A stretch of 64,000 bases of DNA from Kerstersia similis (GTDB lineage: Bacteria > Pseudomonadota > Gammaproteobacteria > Burkholderiales > Burkholderiaceae_B): positions 88,046 through 152,045 of the forward strand of contig NZ_CBCSIQ010000006.1 of assembly GCF_965139615.1 (NCBI RefSeq), written 5' to 3'. The notes under the pieces were generated by a model. It was not told where the DNA came from. It made no database searches and saw only the letters and a program-made list of their open reading frames with translations. Positions 1-8,689 of the stretch are shown piece by piece (positions within the stretch are counted from its first letter, which is position 1; each line of letters begins with the position of its first letter). Both the position numbers and the translations under genes were made by a program.

Positions 1-717
1 CCAGGTTGACACCATATCCACATCGCCATTCTGGATAATCTGCATGGCCTGGGCGCCTGAGGTCCACCAGATACTGATGTGCGGCTTGATTTTTTCCAGG
101 CTGCGGAACGCACGGTCCACATCCAGCGGATACAGTTCATGCACAGGAACGCCATCCGCCATCAAGGCCTGCTCCAGCGTATCCAGCGGATTGCGCCGCA
201 GGCTGCGGCGCCCGGGAAATTTCTCGACGTTCCAGAAATCAGCCCAGGTCTTGGGGCCTTCACCGGGAAATTTGTCGGTGCGATATGCCATGACCGTGGC
301 ATACACATCCACCCCCAGCCAATTGGGCTGCACGGAATCCGGAATCATCTGCGGGTAGTCCGCCGGGTTGATACCGATGGGTTCCAGCAGGTTATTGGCT
401 TCCAGGTACGGGATGTCGGCGGACAAGGTCAGGGTGGTCACATCCCAGATGTAATTCCTGGCTTTGACGATGGCGCTGATTTGCGCCACCGGTTGTGCTT
501 CCCGCGCCACATTCACGACCCGGATGCCCGTCGCTTTCTCGAATGGGTCGTAGAACGCACGCCGATAGGCTGCCGAGTATGGGCCGCCCGGATCGGACAC
601 CACGATCTGCTGCTTGCCTTGAGCCAAGGCCAAGGGCGCGGCCTGTGCCAGGACAAGGCCGCCTGCCGCAGTTTTGATGAATTGACGGCGACCACTACGG
701 TTAACTGATCTGCTCAT
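1..717 (-). CDS. ABC transporter solute-binding protein, spermidine/putrescine-like (3' end cut off)
   Basis: Only the N-terminal 239 residues lie in the window; the gene runs off the left edge. The start ATG at 715-717 follows a GGAG ribosome-binding site. The N-terminus carries a twin-arginine motif (GRRQFIK at about residues 9-15) and a hydrophobic stretch ending in ALA, so Tat export to the periplasm is likely. The mature start (IVVSDPGGPYSAAYRRAFYD) resembles family 1 solute-binding proteins of the PotD/iron/spermidine type. It follows the enoyl-CoA hydratase gene by 57 bases on the same strand and may be cotranscribed with it. The substrate is unknown. Permease and ATPase partners would lie beyond the left edge. 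Confidence 0.8.
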   Translation of the reverse strand, partial: MSRSVNRSGRRQFIKTAAGGLVLAQAAPLALAQGKQQIVVSDPGGPYSAAYRRAFYDPFEKATGIRVVNVAREAQPVAQISAIVKARNYIWDVTTLTLSADIPYLEANNLLEPIGINPADYPQMIPDSVQPNWLGVDVYATVMAYRTDKFPGEGPKTWADFWNVEKFPGRRSLRRNPLDTLEQALMADGVPVHELYPLDVDRAFRSLEKIKPHISIWWTSGAQAMQIIQNGDVDMVSTW

Positions 718-773
718 GACGTACTCCGAATCGACGCAAGTGTCTGTGTGGCGGGAAGAACTGCAAAAAGGAA

Positions 774-1547
774 TCAGGCTTTCCTTCTTTTCTCGAAGAA
801 GGCGGCCATCATGCGTTGCGGCTCGCCGGAGGCATAGGCATCGGCATGCAGGCGAATCGCGGCTTCAATGGTTTCGCGGAAACTGGCCTCCGACATTTCC
901 CGGAACCGCTGCTTGTCCAGGCGCATGGCCACCGGCGGCTTGGCAGCCAGTTCCCGTGCCACGGCAAATGCCCGCACCAGCACCTGCTCCTGCGGCACCA
1001 AATAATGGATCAGACCGATACGGTGGCTTTCCTCTGCTTCCATCAGGCGTCCGGTCAGGGTCAGTTCGATGGTGCGCGACATGCCCAGCACCAGGTTCAT
1101 AATCCACGGCCCGGTCACACTGGCGATGCCCGAATTGATTTCAGGCTGTCCCATGCGCACGCCAGGATGGGCAACGCGGATATCGCCCAACAAGGCCACC
1201 TGGAACGCCGATCCCGCCGCTGTGCCATTGAGCGCCATCACCAGGGGCTTTTCCAGGCTGCGAATGGTGTCGTAGAACGCTTCCCAGGTACGGATCCAGG
1301 CCTCTGAATCCTTCTCGTCAAAACGCTGTGCCTCTTCCAGGTCCTGACCTGCGCAGAAAGCCCGGTCACCGGCACCGGTCATGATGATGGCCCGCGTACC
1401 CGCAGCGGCATTGAATGCCTGCAAGGCCTGCATGATTTCGTCGCGCATCGCCCCTGTCCAGGCATTGAGCTTTTCCGGACGGTTGAGACGGATCAGGCCG
1501 ACTTCATCATGTTGTTCCACTTCTATGAACTGGTAGGGATGCATCAT
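774..1547 (-). CDS. enoyl-CoA hydratase/isomerase family protein
   Basis: A 257-residue crotonase-fold protein, the normal family length. The family motif for the oxyanion hole (ALNGTAAGSAFQVALLGDIR, about residues 105-124) and the following GQPEINSGI segment with a conserved Glu are visible. The second acidic position typical of hydratases is less clear (GPWIMNLVLG follows), so it may be an isomerase, hydrolase or decarboxylase of the superfamily rather than a true hydratase. It is divergent from an IclR regulator gene across a 273-base AT-rich region with two palindromes, which suggests regulation by that protein. A substrate-binding protein gene follows downstream. The acyl-CoA substrate cannot be read from sequence. 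Confidence 0.88.
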   Translation of the reverse strand: MMHPYQFIEVEQHDEVGLIRLNRPEKLNAWTGAMRDEIMQALQAFNAAAGTRAIIMTGAGDRAFCAGQDLEEAQRFDEKDSEAWIRTWEAFYDTIRSLEKPLVMALNGTAAGSAFQVALLGDIRVAHPGVRMGQPEINSGIASVTGPWIMNLVLGMSRTIELTLTGRLMEAEESHRIGLIHYLVPQEQVLVRAFAVARELAAKPPVAMRLDKQRFREMSEASFRETIEAAIRLHADAYASGEPQRMMAAFFEKRRKA

Positions 1548-1567
1548 CTATCTCCAATAAGAATTTA

Positions 1568-1586
1568 TTTCTATAAAATATAGAAA
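1568..1586. promoter_or_regulatory. palindrome close to the enoyl-CoA hydratase start
   Basis: Perfect 8-bp inverted repeat, arms TTTCTATA and TATAGAAA with a 3-base AAA centre, 21 bases before the hydratase start codon in the divergent IclR intergenic region. AT-rich palindromes of this kind are typical operators for IclR-family proteins. It could equally overlap a -10 region. Binding is inferred, not shown. Confidence 0.45.
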
Positions 1587-1679
1587 AATTACTTTGGCCG
1601 GATAATTCGTGCATACCCTAATAATTTTTGGATCAAAGCTGCTCAAAAATTGGGAAAGAAACTGAAAATCCAAAAAAAA

Positions 1680-1704
1680 CACCAAAAAATGACATTTTTT
1701 GGTG
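1680..1704. promoter_or_regulatory. 25-bp palindrome in the IclR divergent promoter region
   Basis: Perfect 12-bp inverted repeat: CACCAAAAAATG and its complement CATTTTTTGGTG around a single central A. It lies 116 bases before the IclR start and 132 bases before the hydratase start. Position between divergent genes favours an operator for the adjacent IclR regulator. A terminator role is unlikely because neither gene ends here. Confidence 0.5.
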
Positions 1705-1820
1705 CATAGAGATAACAAGTTAAGTTTTTGCCGTTTTTTGTGCGAGAATTTTATCTTTATGCAATAAAACCTAGCCCATCCTGTCGGACGCGGCGCATTC
1801 AGCCCGAATTGGAAGCCTAC

Positions 1821-2648
1821 ATGTCAAAAAAGACCTCTCCTTCCCCCACTGAAACCACGCTGGCCGATACCTCGGAACGCCCTGACCCCAGGGCATCATC
1901 TTTATTCGTGAACTCCGTCGAGAAGGCCTTCCAGATACTGGCCGTCTTCGGCCCGCAGAAGCGGCAGCTCACCCTGACCCAGATCGTCGCGCACTCGGGC
2001 ATGGACATGAGCTCCGTGCAGCGCTTCACGCATACGCTGCTGACGCTGAACCTGCTCAGGAAGGATCCCAAAACCAAGCTGTATGAACTGTCGCCCGGCA
2101 TACTGGACTTCGCCCATCAGTACATCTCGGCCAATGACCTGGTCAGCCGCGCCACGCCTTTCCTGCAGCAGCTTGCCATGGAGACCGAGGCCGCCATCAA
2201 CCTGACCATCCTCGACGGCCCGAACATTGTTTACCTGCAACGGATCGTCAGCCGCTATGTCCTTTCGCCCGAAGTCATCGTGGGCACGCGGCTGCCCGCG
2301 TACTGCACCTCTTCCGGCCTCGCCATGCTGGCCTGTCTGCCTACGGCAGAGGTGGAAGCAATCCTGGACCAATCCAATCTCATCAAATACACCCGCTATA
2401 CCGTTAACGAACGCGACCAGATACTGGCCCGCCTGGAGGACATCAGGGAAATGGGCTACGCCCATGTCGAAGACGAGCTGTACCTGGGCGACATTGCCAT
2501 GGCGGTTGCCATCACCGACGCCAACAATCAAGTAGTTGGCGCCATCAATATCGGAGTCGCGCGCCCGCAATGGAACAAAGGCGCCGACAAAGAAAAAATC
2601 CTGTCGCTACTGATCGCGGCAGGCCGGGCCATTTCAAGCCGGCAGTAA
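1821..2648 (+). CDS. IclR family transcriptional regulator
   Basis: A 275-residue regulator of usual IclR length. The winged helix-turn-helix covers about residues 30-95 (SVEKAFQILAVFG, LTLTQIVAHSGMDMSSVQRF, LRKDPKTKLYELSPG). The effector-binding IclR domain follows, with typical segments YLQRIVSRY, GTRLPAYCTSSGLAMLA and GYAHVEDELYLGDIAMAVAI. The start at 1821 is chosen over an upstream in-frame ATG-less extension because the preceding 31 residues are atypical and a GGAAG precedes the ATG. It is transcribed away from the enoyl-CoA hydratase and probably controls it, and possibly itself, through the intergenic palindromes. The ligand is unknown. Confidence 0.92.
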   Translation: MSKKTSPSPTETTLADTSERPDPRASSLFVNSVEKAFQILAVFGPQKRQLTLTQIVAHSGMDMSSVQRFTHTLLTLNLLRKDPKTKLYELSPGILDFAHQYISANDLVSRATPFLQQLAMETEAAINLTILDGPNIVYLQRIVSRYVLSPEVIVGTRLPAYCTSSGLAMLACLPTAEVEAILDQSNLIKYTRYTVNERDQILARLEDIREMGYAHVEDELYLGDIAMAVAITDANNQVVGAINIGVARPQWNKGADKEKILSLLIAAGRAISSRQ

Positions 2649-2685
2649 ATCGAACTCGACCACCCACACGCAACGGAGCAGAATC

Positions 2686-3483
2686 ATGGTCAAGCACGCA
2701 CTTTTCCTCGGCTACGGCCGCATGGGCTCAGCCCTGGGCGAAGCATGGCTGCAGGCCGGCCTGGTACAGCATATCGACGCCGTCGATCCAGGCAACATCC
2801 AGGGGATGCAAGCCTCGCTTTATCCCGCAGGCCAGGCCTTGCCTGCTACCGACTATGAACTGGTAGTGATCGCCGTCAAGCCAGCCTTGGCGCAGGCTGC
2901 CTTGCAGGCGATACCCCCGGCCCGCCTGGCGCGCGCCTGCTTCATTTCCGTCATGGCCGGCGTTTCCCTGCGCACGCTGGAACCACTTGCACCTGCCGCA
3001 GCGCCCGTCATCCGCACAATGCCGAATACGCCCGTCATCATCGGCCAGGGCTGCACCGGGCTGTACGCCAACAACCGCGTCAATCCAGCGCTGAAAAACA
3101 TGGTCTCCGCACTATTTTCTGCGGTCGGCACCGCGTGCTGGGTAGAAACCGAAGATCAGCTCCATGCCGTCACCGCCATCAGCGGCAGTGGCCCCGCCTA
3201 CTACCATTTGTTCAGCGAGGCGCTGGCCCAAGCGGGGATGAAACTCGGGCTACCTCCTGACATCGCCAATATGCTGGCAGCCAGAACCGCGCTGGGCGCA
3301 GCCTCCCTGCAATGCCAACAGCATGCCGACTTCGCCGCCTTGCGTCAGGCAGTCACGTCGCCGAACGGAACCACGCATGCCGCCATCCAGATATTCGAGC
3401 AGGATGAGCAGTTGCGCCACCTGGTCGATCGCGCCGCCATGCAGGCCCACACGCGATCTCGAGAACTGGATCCTGCTGGCTGA
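2686..3483 (+). CDS. proC: pyrroline-5-carboxylate reductase
   Basis: Catalyses the last step of proline synthesis, NAD(P)H-dependent reduction of 1-pyrroline-5-carboxylate to proline, in the cytoplasm. The 265-residue length is normal. The N-terminal Rossmann motif (FLGYGRMGSALGEAW) binds the nucleotide. The C-terminal dimerisation and substrate domain holds the family signature: AISGSGPAYYHLFSEAL, then A-R-TALGAA and VTSPNGTTHAAI. A ribosome-binding site (GGAG) precedes the ATG. It is 37 bases after the IclR gene on the same strand. Whether it is the main housekeeping copy cannot be judged from this window. Confidence 0.95.
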   Translation: MVKHALFLGYGRMGSALGEAWLQAGLVQHIDAVDPGNIQGMQASLYPAGQALPATDYELVVIAVKPALAQAALQAIPPARLARACFISVMAGVSLRTLEPLAPAAAPVIRTMPNTPVIIGQGCTGLYANNRVNPALKNMVSALFSAVGTACWVETEDQLHAVTAISGSGPAYYHLFSEALAQAGMKLGLPPDIANMLAARTALGAASLQCQQHADFAALRQAVTSPNGTTHAAIQIFEQDEQLRHLVDRAAMQAHTRSRELDPAG

Positions 3484-3756
3484 CAACAAAACGGCGGGTC
3501 ATTTAACGAGCCGCCGCACCACCTGGCGTTTGTGCCCCAGCGTCCCAAGCAACTGATTCATATAACAAAAAGTCAGTACATAACAGTTCTATATTTTCTT
3601 ATTTCCACTCCGTCTGAGTGCAACAGCGGGCCGTTGATATGATCGGTTCCAGTTCATCCGTGCCCGCAGGCCCTACCTTTCCCACATCAAGCCAGACCTG
3701 TCTTTCCTGGGCAATCTCTGGCCGGGCACGCCGCTTTTTTGCTTTCAGGCTTTCCC

Positions 3757-5094
3757 ATGACAACCTCCCGCGATTCAGCCATGCACCTGGCAGCGTTTGC
3801 CCTTGCCGGGCCGGTTTCCGGCGTGCATGGTGGCTGGCGCCACCCTGCTGCCGATACCCAGCTGCTTTCCGCCGGCTACTACACTCGACTCGGCCAGCTG
3901 CTTGAACAGGGCCGCTTCGATATGCTGTTCCTGGCGGATATTCTGGCGATTCCCCGCCGCCATGGCGGCAGCATGGAAAGCCAGCTCAAGTTCGGCGCGC
4001 TGGGCGCACTGCGGCTGGATCCGATGACAGTGCTGGCGCTGATCGCAGGCAGTACCCGCCATCTTGGCCTGGCCAGCACCATTTCAACGTCCTACTTCGA
4101 TCCTTATACCGTGGCGCGTTCGCTGGCCACTTTGGATCACCTGAGCGCCGGGCGTTCTGCCTGGAATATCGTGACGTCCTTCCAGCAGGCCGAGGCCGCC
4201 AATTTCGGCCGCGAGGATCAGCTGAGCCGCGACGAACGCTATGACCGCGCCGAGGAGTTCGTGGAAGTGGCCTGCGAGCTGTGGGATAGCTGGGCGGATG
4301 ACGCCCTGGTGCTAGATAAGGCCGGCCCGCTGTTTGCCGACCCGGCCAAGGTGCGTTCCATCGACCATCAGGGCAAGTGGTTCTCGGTGCAAGGCCCGCT
4401 GAATGTCAGCCGCCCGCCGCAGGGCCGTCCGGTGTTCATCCAGGCCGGCGCTTCCGGCCGGGGCCGGGATTTCGCCGCACGCTGGGCCGATGTGATTTTC
4501 GTCACCCATTCTTCGCTGGATTCAGCCCAGGCGTTCTACGCCGAAATGAAGGAGCGCGCGCGCAGCCATGGCCGTGATCCGGACACGCTGAAGATCCTGC
4601 CCGGCATTGTGCCCATCGTCGGCGAGACCGAAAGCATCGCGCTGGAGCAGGAGCGGCTGCTTAAGGATTTGACGGATCCGGATGCCGGGCTTTCCACCTT
4701 GTCCTATCACCTGGACATTGATCTCTCCCAGTTCGAGCAGGACGCCGTCTTGCCAGAGCTGGATGTGCCGGGCGTACAAGGCCATTACAAGGAAGTGGCG
4801 GAGTTGACCCGCCGCAGCGGGATCGGCCTGCGCGAGCTGGGCCATCGCTATGGCATCGGCCCCCTGCGCGACTTCGTCGGCGCGGCCGATAAGGTCGCTG
4901 AGAACATGCGCCACTGGTATGAAACCCGCGCCTGCGATGGCTTCATGATTCAGGTGCCTTACCTGCCCGGCGGCCTGGAAAGCTTTGTCCGCCTGGTGAT
5001 TCCGCAGTTGCAGGATCAAGGCCTGTTCCGCAAGGAATATACCGGTACGACGCTGCGCGACCATCTGGGGCTGGAACGCCCCGCACGCCGCTAA
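3757..5094 (+). CDS. NtaA/SnaA/DszA-family FMN-dependent monooxygenase
   Basis: A 445-residue luciferase-like (LLM class) flavin monooxygenase of the nitrilotriacetate/pristinamycin/dibenzothiophene-sulfone group, whose members use reduced FMN from a separate reductase. Family segments seen: N-terminal GGWRHPAADTQ, FDMLFLADI, the STISTSYFDPYTVARSLATLDHLS block, SAWNIVTSFQQAEAANFGR, and RPVFIQAGASGRGRDFAARWADVIF. The ATG at 3757 is taken as start; a TTG 18 bases upstream and an ATG at 3781 are alternatives. It leads an apparent operon with an OsmC-like gene and a full Liv importer, suggesting uptake and oxidation of an organic sulfur or nitrogen compound. The substrate is not known, and no flavin reductase is adjacent. 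Confidence 0.88.
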   Translation: MTTSRDSAMHLAAFALAGPVSGVHGGWRHPAADTQLLSAGYYTRLGQLLEQGRFDMLFLADILAIPRRHGGSMESQLKFGALGALRLDPMTVLALIAGSTRHLGLASTISTSYFDPYTVARSLATLDHLSAGRSAWNIVTSFQQAEAANFGREDQLSRDERYDRAEEFVEVACELWDSWADDALVLDKAGPLFADPAKVRSIDHQGKWFSVQGPLNVSRPPQGRPVFIQAGASGRGRDFAARWADVIFVTHSSLDSAQAFYAEMKERARSHGRDPDTLKILPGIVPIVGETESIALEQERLLKDLTDPDAGLSTLSYHLDIDLSQFEQDAVLPELDVPGVQGHYKEVAELTRRSGIGLRELGHRYGIGPLRDFVGAADKVAENMRHWYETRACDGFMIQVPYLPGGLESFVRLVIPQLQDQGLFRKEYTGTTLRDHLGLERPARR

Positions 5095-5105
5095 AGGAGC
5101 CCGCC

Positions 5106-5513
5106 ATGGCCATCATAGACAGTCTCAGCCAGCTGTCCGCCCAACCCGGCCGATTCCTGCTCAACGCCCGCGATCAGCACCTGGTCGTCGATGCCTCCCC
5201 CGGCCGTGGCGGCCAGGGCCAGGCCTGGCAAGCCGCCGAGTTGCTGCTGGGCGCGCTGCAAACCTGCTCCCACGCAGTAATCGACGACGAGGCGCGCAAG
5301 CGCGGCTGGCAGCATTACGGCCTGGCCATTCAGGCCCGCTGCGAAGCTGATGAAGATCGCCCCGGGCATTACCGCTACATCGAACTCACCTACCGCTTCA
5401 CCGGTATTACACAGGCCCAGGCCGAAGAACTGGTGCAGGTCTTTACCACGGTTTGTCCGATCTACGGTTCGCTGTCCCGTGGCGCGCCTGTCACGCTGCA
5501 CGTGCTGGCCTGA
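5106..5513 (+). CDS. OsmC family protein
   Basis: A 135-residue protein of the OsmC/Ohr fold, 11 bases after the monooxygenase gene with an AAGGAG site before the start. Two Cys positions expected for thiol-dependent peroxidases are present: one in the central helix (GALQTCSHAVIDDEA, about residue 57) and one in the VCPIYGSLSRGAPV segment (about residue 119). OsmC-like proteins reduce organic hydroperoxides. In this context it may protect against, or act on, products of the flavin monooxygenase. The function of this subfamily is not established, so the call is by fold only. Confidence 0.85.
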   Translation: MAIIDSLSQLSAQPGRFLLNARDQHLVVDASPGRGGQGQAWQAAELLLGALQTCSHAVIDDEARKRGWQHYGLAIQARCEADEDRPGHYRYIELTYRFTGITQAQAEELVQVFTTVCPIYGSLSRGAPVTLHVLA

Positions 5514-5578
5514 ACGCCCGGGCGGCTTGCCGCGTTACCGCCGCTCCGTCCATTGCCCCTATTTTCTCCGGATACACC

Positions 5579-6733
5579 ATGACTTACGCCTCTTTGCTGC
5601 GCGGCCTGCTGGCCGCCACCCTCGCCTTCGGTGCCCCCGCCATGGCCGCCGATGCCTACCGCATCGGCACGATTCTCTCCACCACCGGCCCTGCTGCCTT
5701 CCTGGGCGAGGATATGAAGGCAGGGATGGAAATCGCCATTGAAGAAATCAATGCCGCCGGCGGCATCGACGGCCGGCCGGTGCAGTGGGTGTTCTACGAC
5801 GCGGAAAGCCAGACCAACAAGGCCTTGACGGCCACCCGCCGCCTGCTGTCCCAGGACAAGGTGGACATCATCGTCGGCGGCGGCAATATGAGCGGCATCG
5901 CACAGGCCATGGTGCCCCTGAGCGCCCAGGCGAAAACACCGTTCATCTCTACGGAAGGCGCGCGTTCCATCGTGGATCCGGTTTCACAGCGCCCCTGGGC
6001 CTTCAAAAGCACGGTGGATGACCGCCAGGTGTTCGAGCGCCTGAAGGAATATTTCGACAAGAAAGGCATTACCCGCGTCGCCCTGTTGCATGACACCAGC
6101 GGCTTTGGTCAGGCAGCGGCCGAAGAACTGAAAAAGCTGGCGCCGGAACTGGGCCTGAGCGTCAGCTTCGAAGCCTTTGCGCCCAGCGATACCGATCTGA
6201 CCCCGCAGCTCACACGCATCAAGAACAGCGATGCCCAGGCCGTGCTGTGCTGGACTGTGACGCCCGCCGGCGTGATTTTCAACAAGCAGGCTACCCAGCT
6301 TGGCCTGACCGACCGCGAACTGATCCATAGCTACGGTTTCGTCTCGCAGAAATATATGGAGCTGGCAGGCGATAGCGCCGGCAATGTACTGCTGGTGTCG
6401 GTGAAGTTCCCGGTCGGCGCCGACCTGCCCGATAGCGATAGCCAGAAGGCCGTCATTGCAGACCTCACGCAGAAATTCGAAACCCGGTATGGCCGCAAGC
6501 CCAACCAGTATGTCGCCCAGACCTACGATGCCATTCAACTGGCGCGCCAGGCGCTGGCCACCAGCCAAGGCGACAAGGACAAAACCCGTCAGGCACTGGA
6601 ACAGGTACAGAACTTCCACGGCGTCGGCGGCACCTTCAATTTCTCGCCCGAGCGTCATTCGGGCTTGTCCAAGGACGATATTGTCCTGATCAAGTGGGAA
6701 GACGGCGCCTTCCGCCTGCACGACTATCAGTAA
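5579..6733 (+). CDS. branched-chain-type ABC transporter, periplasmic binding protein
   Basis: A 384-residue LivJ/LivK-type (type I fold) binding protein. The start at 5579 gives a clean signal peptide (MTYASLLRGLL...PAMAADA); a longer frame upstream overlaps the OsmC gene and is rejected. Mature motifs include YRIGTILSTTGPAAFLGEDM, INAAGGIDGRPVQW and VDIIVGGGNMSGIAQAMVP. It is the first gene of a complete importer (binding protein, two permeases, two ATPases) placed after the monooxygenase and OsmC genes. The ligand is unlikely to be leucine, given the company; a xenobiotic or organosulfur ligand is inferred. Confidence 0.92.
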   Translation: MTYASLLRGLLAATLAFGAPAMAADAYRIGTILSTTGPAAFLGEDMKAGMEIAIEEINAAGGIDGRPVQWVFYDAESQTNKALTATRRLLSQDKVDIIVGGGNMSGIAQAMVPLSAQAKTPFISTEGARSIVDPVSQRPWAFKSTVDDRQVFERLKEYFDKKGITRVALLHDTSGFGQAAAEELKKLAPELGLSVSFEAFAPSDTDLTPQLTRIKNSDAQAVLCWTVTPAGVIFNKQATQLGLTDRELIHSYGFVSQKYMELAGDSAGNVLLVSVKFPVGADLPDSDSQKAVIADLTQKFETRYGRKPNQYVAQTYDAIQLARQALATSQGDKDKTRQALEQVQNFHGVGGTFNFSPERHSGLSKDDIVLIKWEDGAFRLHDYQ

Positions 6734-6833
6734 CCTCGCAGGGCCGCTACCGGCCCTGTTGCCATGACCCAACGGCCGCCTCCCTGCATACGGCCAGAGC
6801 CGGGTCATGGCCCCATACGCCAGGATCGCCACC

Positions 6834-7712
6834 GTGGACAGCTCCACTCTGCAAATCATTCTCTCCGGTCTGGGCACAGGCAGCATCTACGCCTTGATTG
6901 CCGTCGGGTTCAATATCATCTTCAAGAGCACGGGCGCGCTGAATTTTGCGCAAGGCGAATGGGTGATGATGGGCGGCCTGCTGGCGGCCTTTTGCTTCAA
7001 TGATGCCCAGTTGCCGGTCTGGCAGGCCTGCCTGCTCGCGGGCCTGGCCGTCGCTGTCATCGGCGGACTGACAGAACGGCTGCTGATCCGCCCGCTGCTG
7101 AACCAGACGCCGTTCGCCATTACCCTGGTCACGGTCGGTATCGCCCTGCTCTCCAAGAGCCTGGTGATGCTCAGCCTGGGCAAAAACCCGGTGGGTTATC
7201 CCGGTCTGTCGGAAACGGCCTTCGTACCGCTCTGGGGCGCCAGCGTCGCGACGCAAACGCTGTGGATACTCGGCATCACCCTGGTGTTCATGATCCTGGC
7301 CCAACTGTTCTTCAACCACACACGCTGGGGCTGCGCCATGCGCGCTGCCGCAGCCAATCCGGCCGCCGCAGCGCTGGTCGGCATCCGCCACCATCGCGTG
7401 GTGTTCGGCTCCTTCATCATTGCGGCAGCCGTGGGCGGGCTGGCCGGCACCATCATCACGCCCTTGACCCTGATGTCCTATGACAGCGGCGCCATGCTGG
7501 GCTTCAAAGGCTTCAGCGCGGCCATGCTGGGCGGCCTGGGCAGCCTGTTCGGTGCCACGCTGGGCGGCCTGCTGCTGGGCCTGCTGGAAGCCCTGGTCAG
7601 CGGTTTCGTCACCTCACAGTTCAAGGATGCCGCCGCGTTCCTGGTTCTGCTGCTGGTGCTGTTGCTGCGGCCCCAAGGCCTGCTGGGCAAGGCGGAGGTC
7701 ACCAAGCTATGA
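6834..7712 (+). CDS. branched-chain-type ABC transporter permease (LivH-like)
   Basis: A 292-residue inner-membrane permease with about eight hydrophobic segments. A GTG start at 6834 is chosen because it yields the usual LivH N-terminus (MDSSTLQIILSGLGTGSIYA) and has AGGAT seven bases upstream; an ATG at 6807 adds nine residues. The family blocks ALIAVGFNIIFKSTGALNFA and GCAMRAAAANPAAAALVGI are present; the latter is the EAA-like cytoplasmic loop contacting the ATPase. It overlaps the next gene by four bases (ATGA). Confidence 0.9.
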   Translation: MDSSTLQIILSGLGTGSIYALIAVGFNIIFKSTGALNFAQGEWVMMGGLLAAFCFNDAQLPVWQACLLAGLAVAVIGGLTERLLIRPLLNQTPFAITLVTVGIALLSKSLVMLSLGKNPVGYPGLSETAFVPLWGASVATQTLWILGITLVFMILAQLFFNHTRWGCAMRAAAANPAAAALVGIRHHRVVFGSFIIAAAVGGLAGTIITPLTLMSYDSGAMLGFKGFSAAMLGGLGSLFGATLGGLLLGLLEALVSGFVTSQFKDAAAFLVLLLVLLLRPQGLLGKAEVTKL

Positions 7713-8689
7713 ACCCGGCTCCCCTGCTCACGCGCGACCGCGCGCCCGCCTTGCTGCTCGGGCTGTGGGTGCTGCTGCTGGCCTGGCCCTGGCTTGCGCC
7801 CAATGATTACCTGGTCAGCCTGGGCGGCACCTTCTTCATCAATCTGCTGTTGATTGCCAGCCTGAACCTGCTGGTGGGCTACACCGGCCTGACGTCGCTG
7901 GCGCATGCCGCCTTCTGGGGCATAGGCGCCTATGCCAGCGGCATGCTGGCCGTGCATCTGGAAGTCTCGCCCTGGCTGGGTTCGCTGGCCGCCATGCTGG
8001 CCTGCGGGCTGTTCTCCGTGTTGATCGGCTGGCCCACGCTACGCCTGTCCGGGCATTATCTGGCCATGGCCACGCTGGGCTTCAATGCCATCATTTCCGT
8101 GCTGCTGGTCGGGCTGGTGGCCTGGACTGGCGGGCCCAACGGCCTGATCGGCATCCCCCCCTATACCCTCGCCAGCTGGGATTTGTCACTGCCGGAAAAC
8201 TTCTACCTGCTATGCTGGCTGGTGACGGGCCTGATCATGCTGAGCCTGTCATTCCTGCAACGTTCACGCACCGGCCGCGCGTTGCGGGCGATCCGTTCCA
8301 GCGATATTGCCGCAGCCTGCATGGGCATTCCCGTCCTGCGCCAGAAACTGGCGATCTTCGTGCTGGCCAATATGCTGGCCGGGTTGGCCGGGGCGCTCTA
8401 CGCCCACCAGAACCTGTTCATCTCGCCCGACTCGTTTTCGTTCTCGACCTCCATCCTGCTGCTCGTCATGGTGGCAGTTGGCGGTTTCGGCCAATACTGG
8501 GGCGCATTTTTCGGCGCACTGATTTTTACGGCCCTACCTGAACTGGTGCGCAGCTTCCATGACACCGAACTGCTGATCCTGGGCGCCGCCATGATTCTGG
8601 TCGTCGGCTTCATGCCCGGCGGGATCGCGGGCGGGCTGAGCGGATGGCGGGCGCGCCGCCAGGCCCGCCGCAAAGGAGCCACGCCATGA
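7709..8689 (+). CDS. branched-chain-type ABC transporter permease (LivM-like)
   Basis: A 326-residue second permease. Typical LivM segments are seen: NLLVGYTGLTSLAHAAFWGI, ATLGFNAIISVLL, the EAA-like loop TGRALRAIRSSDIAAACMGI and the C-terminal GGFGQYWGAFFGALIF. The protein ends in a basic cytoplasmic tail. It starts within the stop codon of the preceding permease gene and overlaps the following ATPase gene by four bases, so the five transporter genes are translationally coupled. Confidence 0.92.
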   Translation: MNPAPLLTRDRAPALLLGLWVLLLAWPWLAPNDYLVSLGGTFFINLLLIASLNLLVGYTGLTSLAHAAFWGIGAYASGMLAVHLEVSPWLGSLAAMLACGLFSVLIGWPTLRLSGHYLAMATLGFNAIISVLLVGLVAWTGGPNGLIGIPPYTLASWDLSLPENFYLLCWLVTGLIMLSLSFLQRSRTGRALRAIRSSDIAAACMGIPVLRQKLAIFVLANMLAGLAGALYAHQNLFISPDSFSFSTSILLLVMVAVGGFGQYWGAFFGALIFTALPELVRSFHDTELLILGAAMILVVGFMPGGIAGGLSGWRARRQARRKGATP

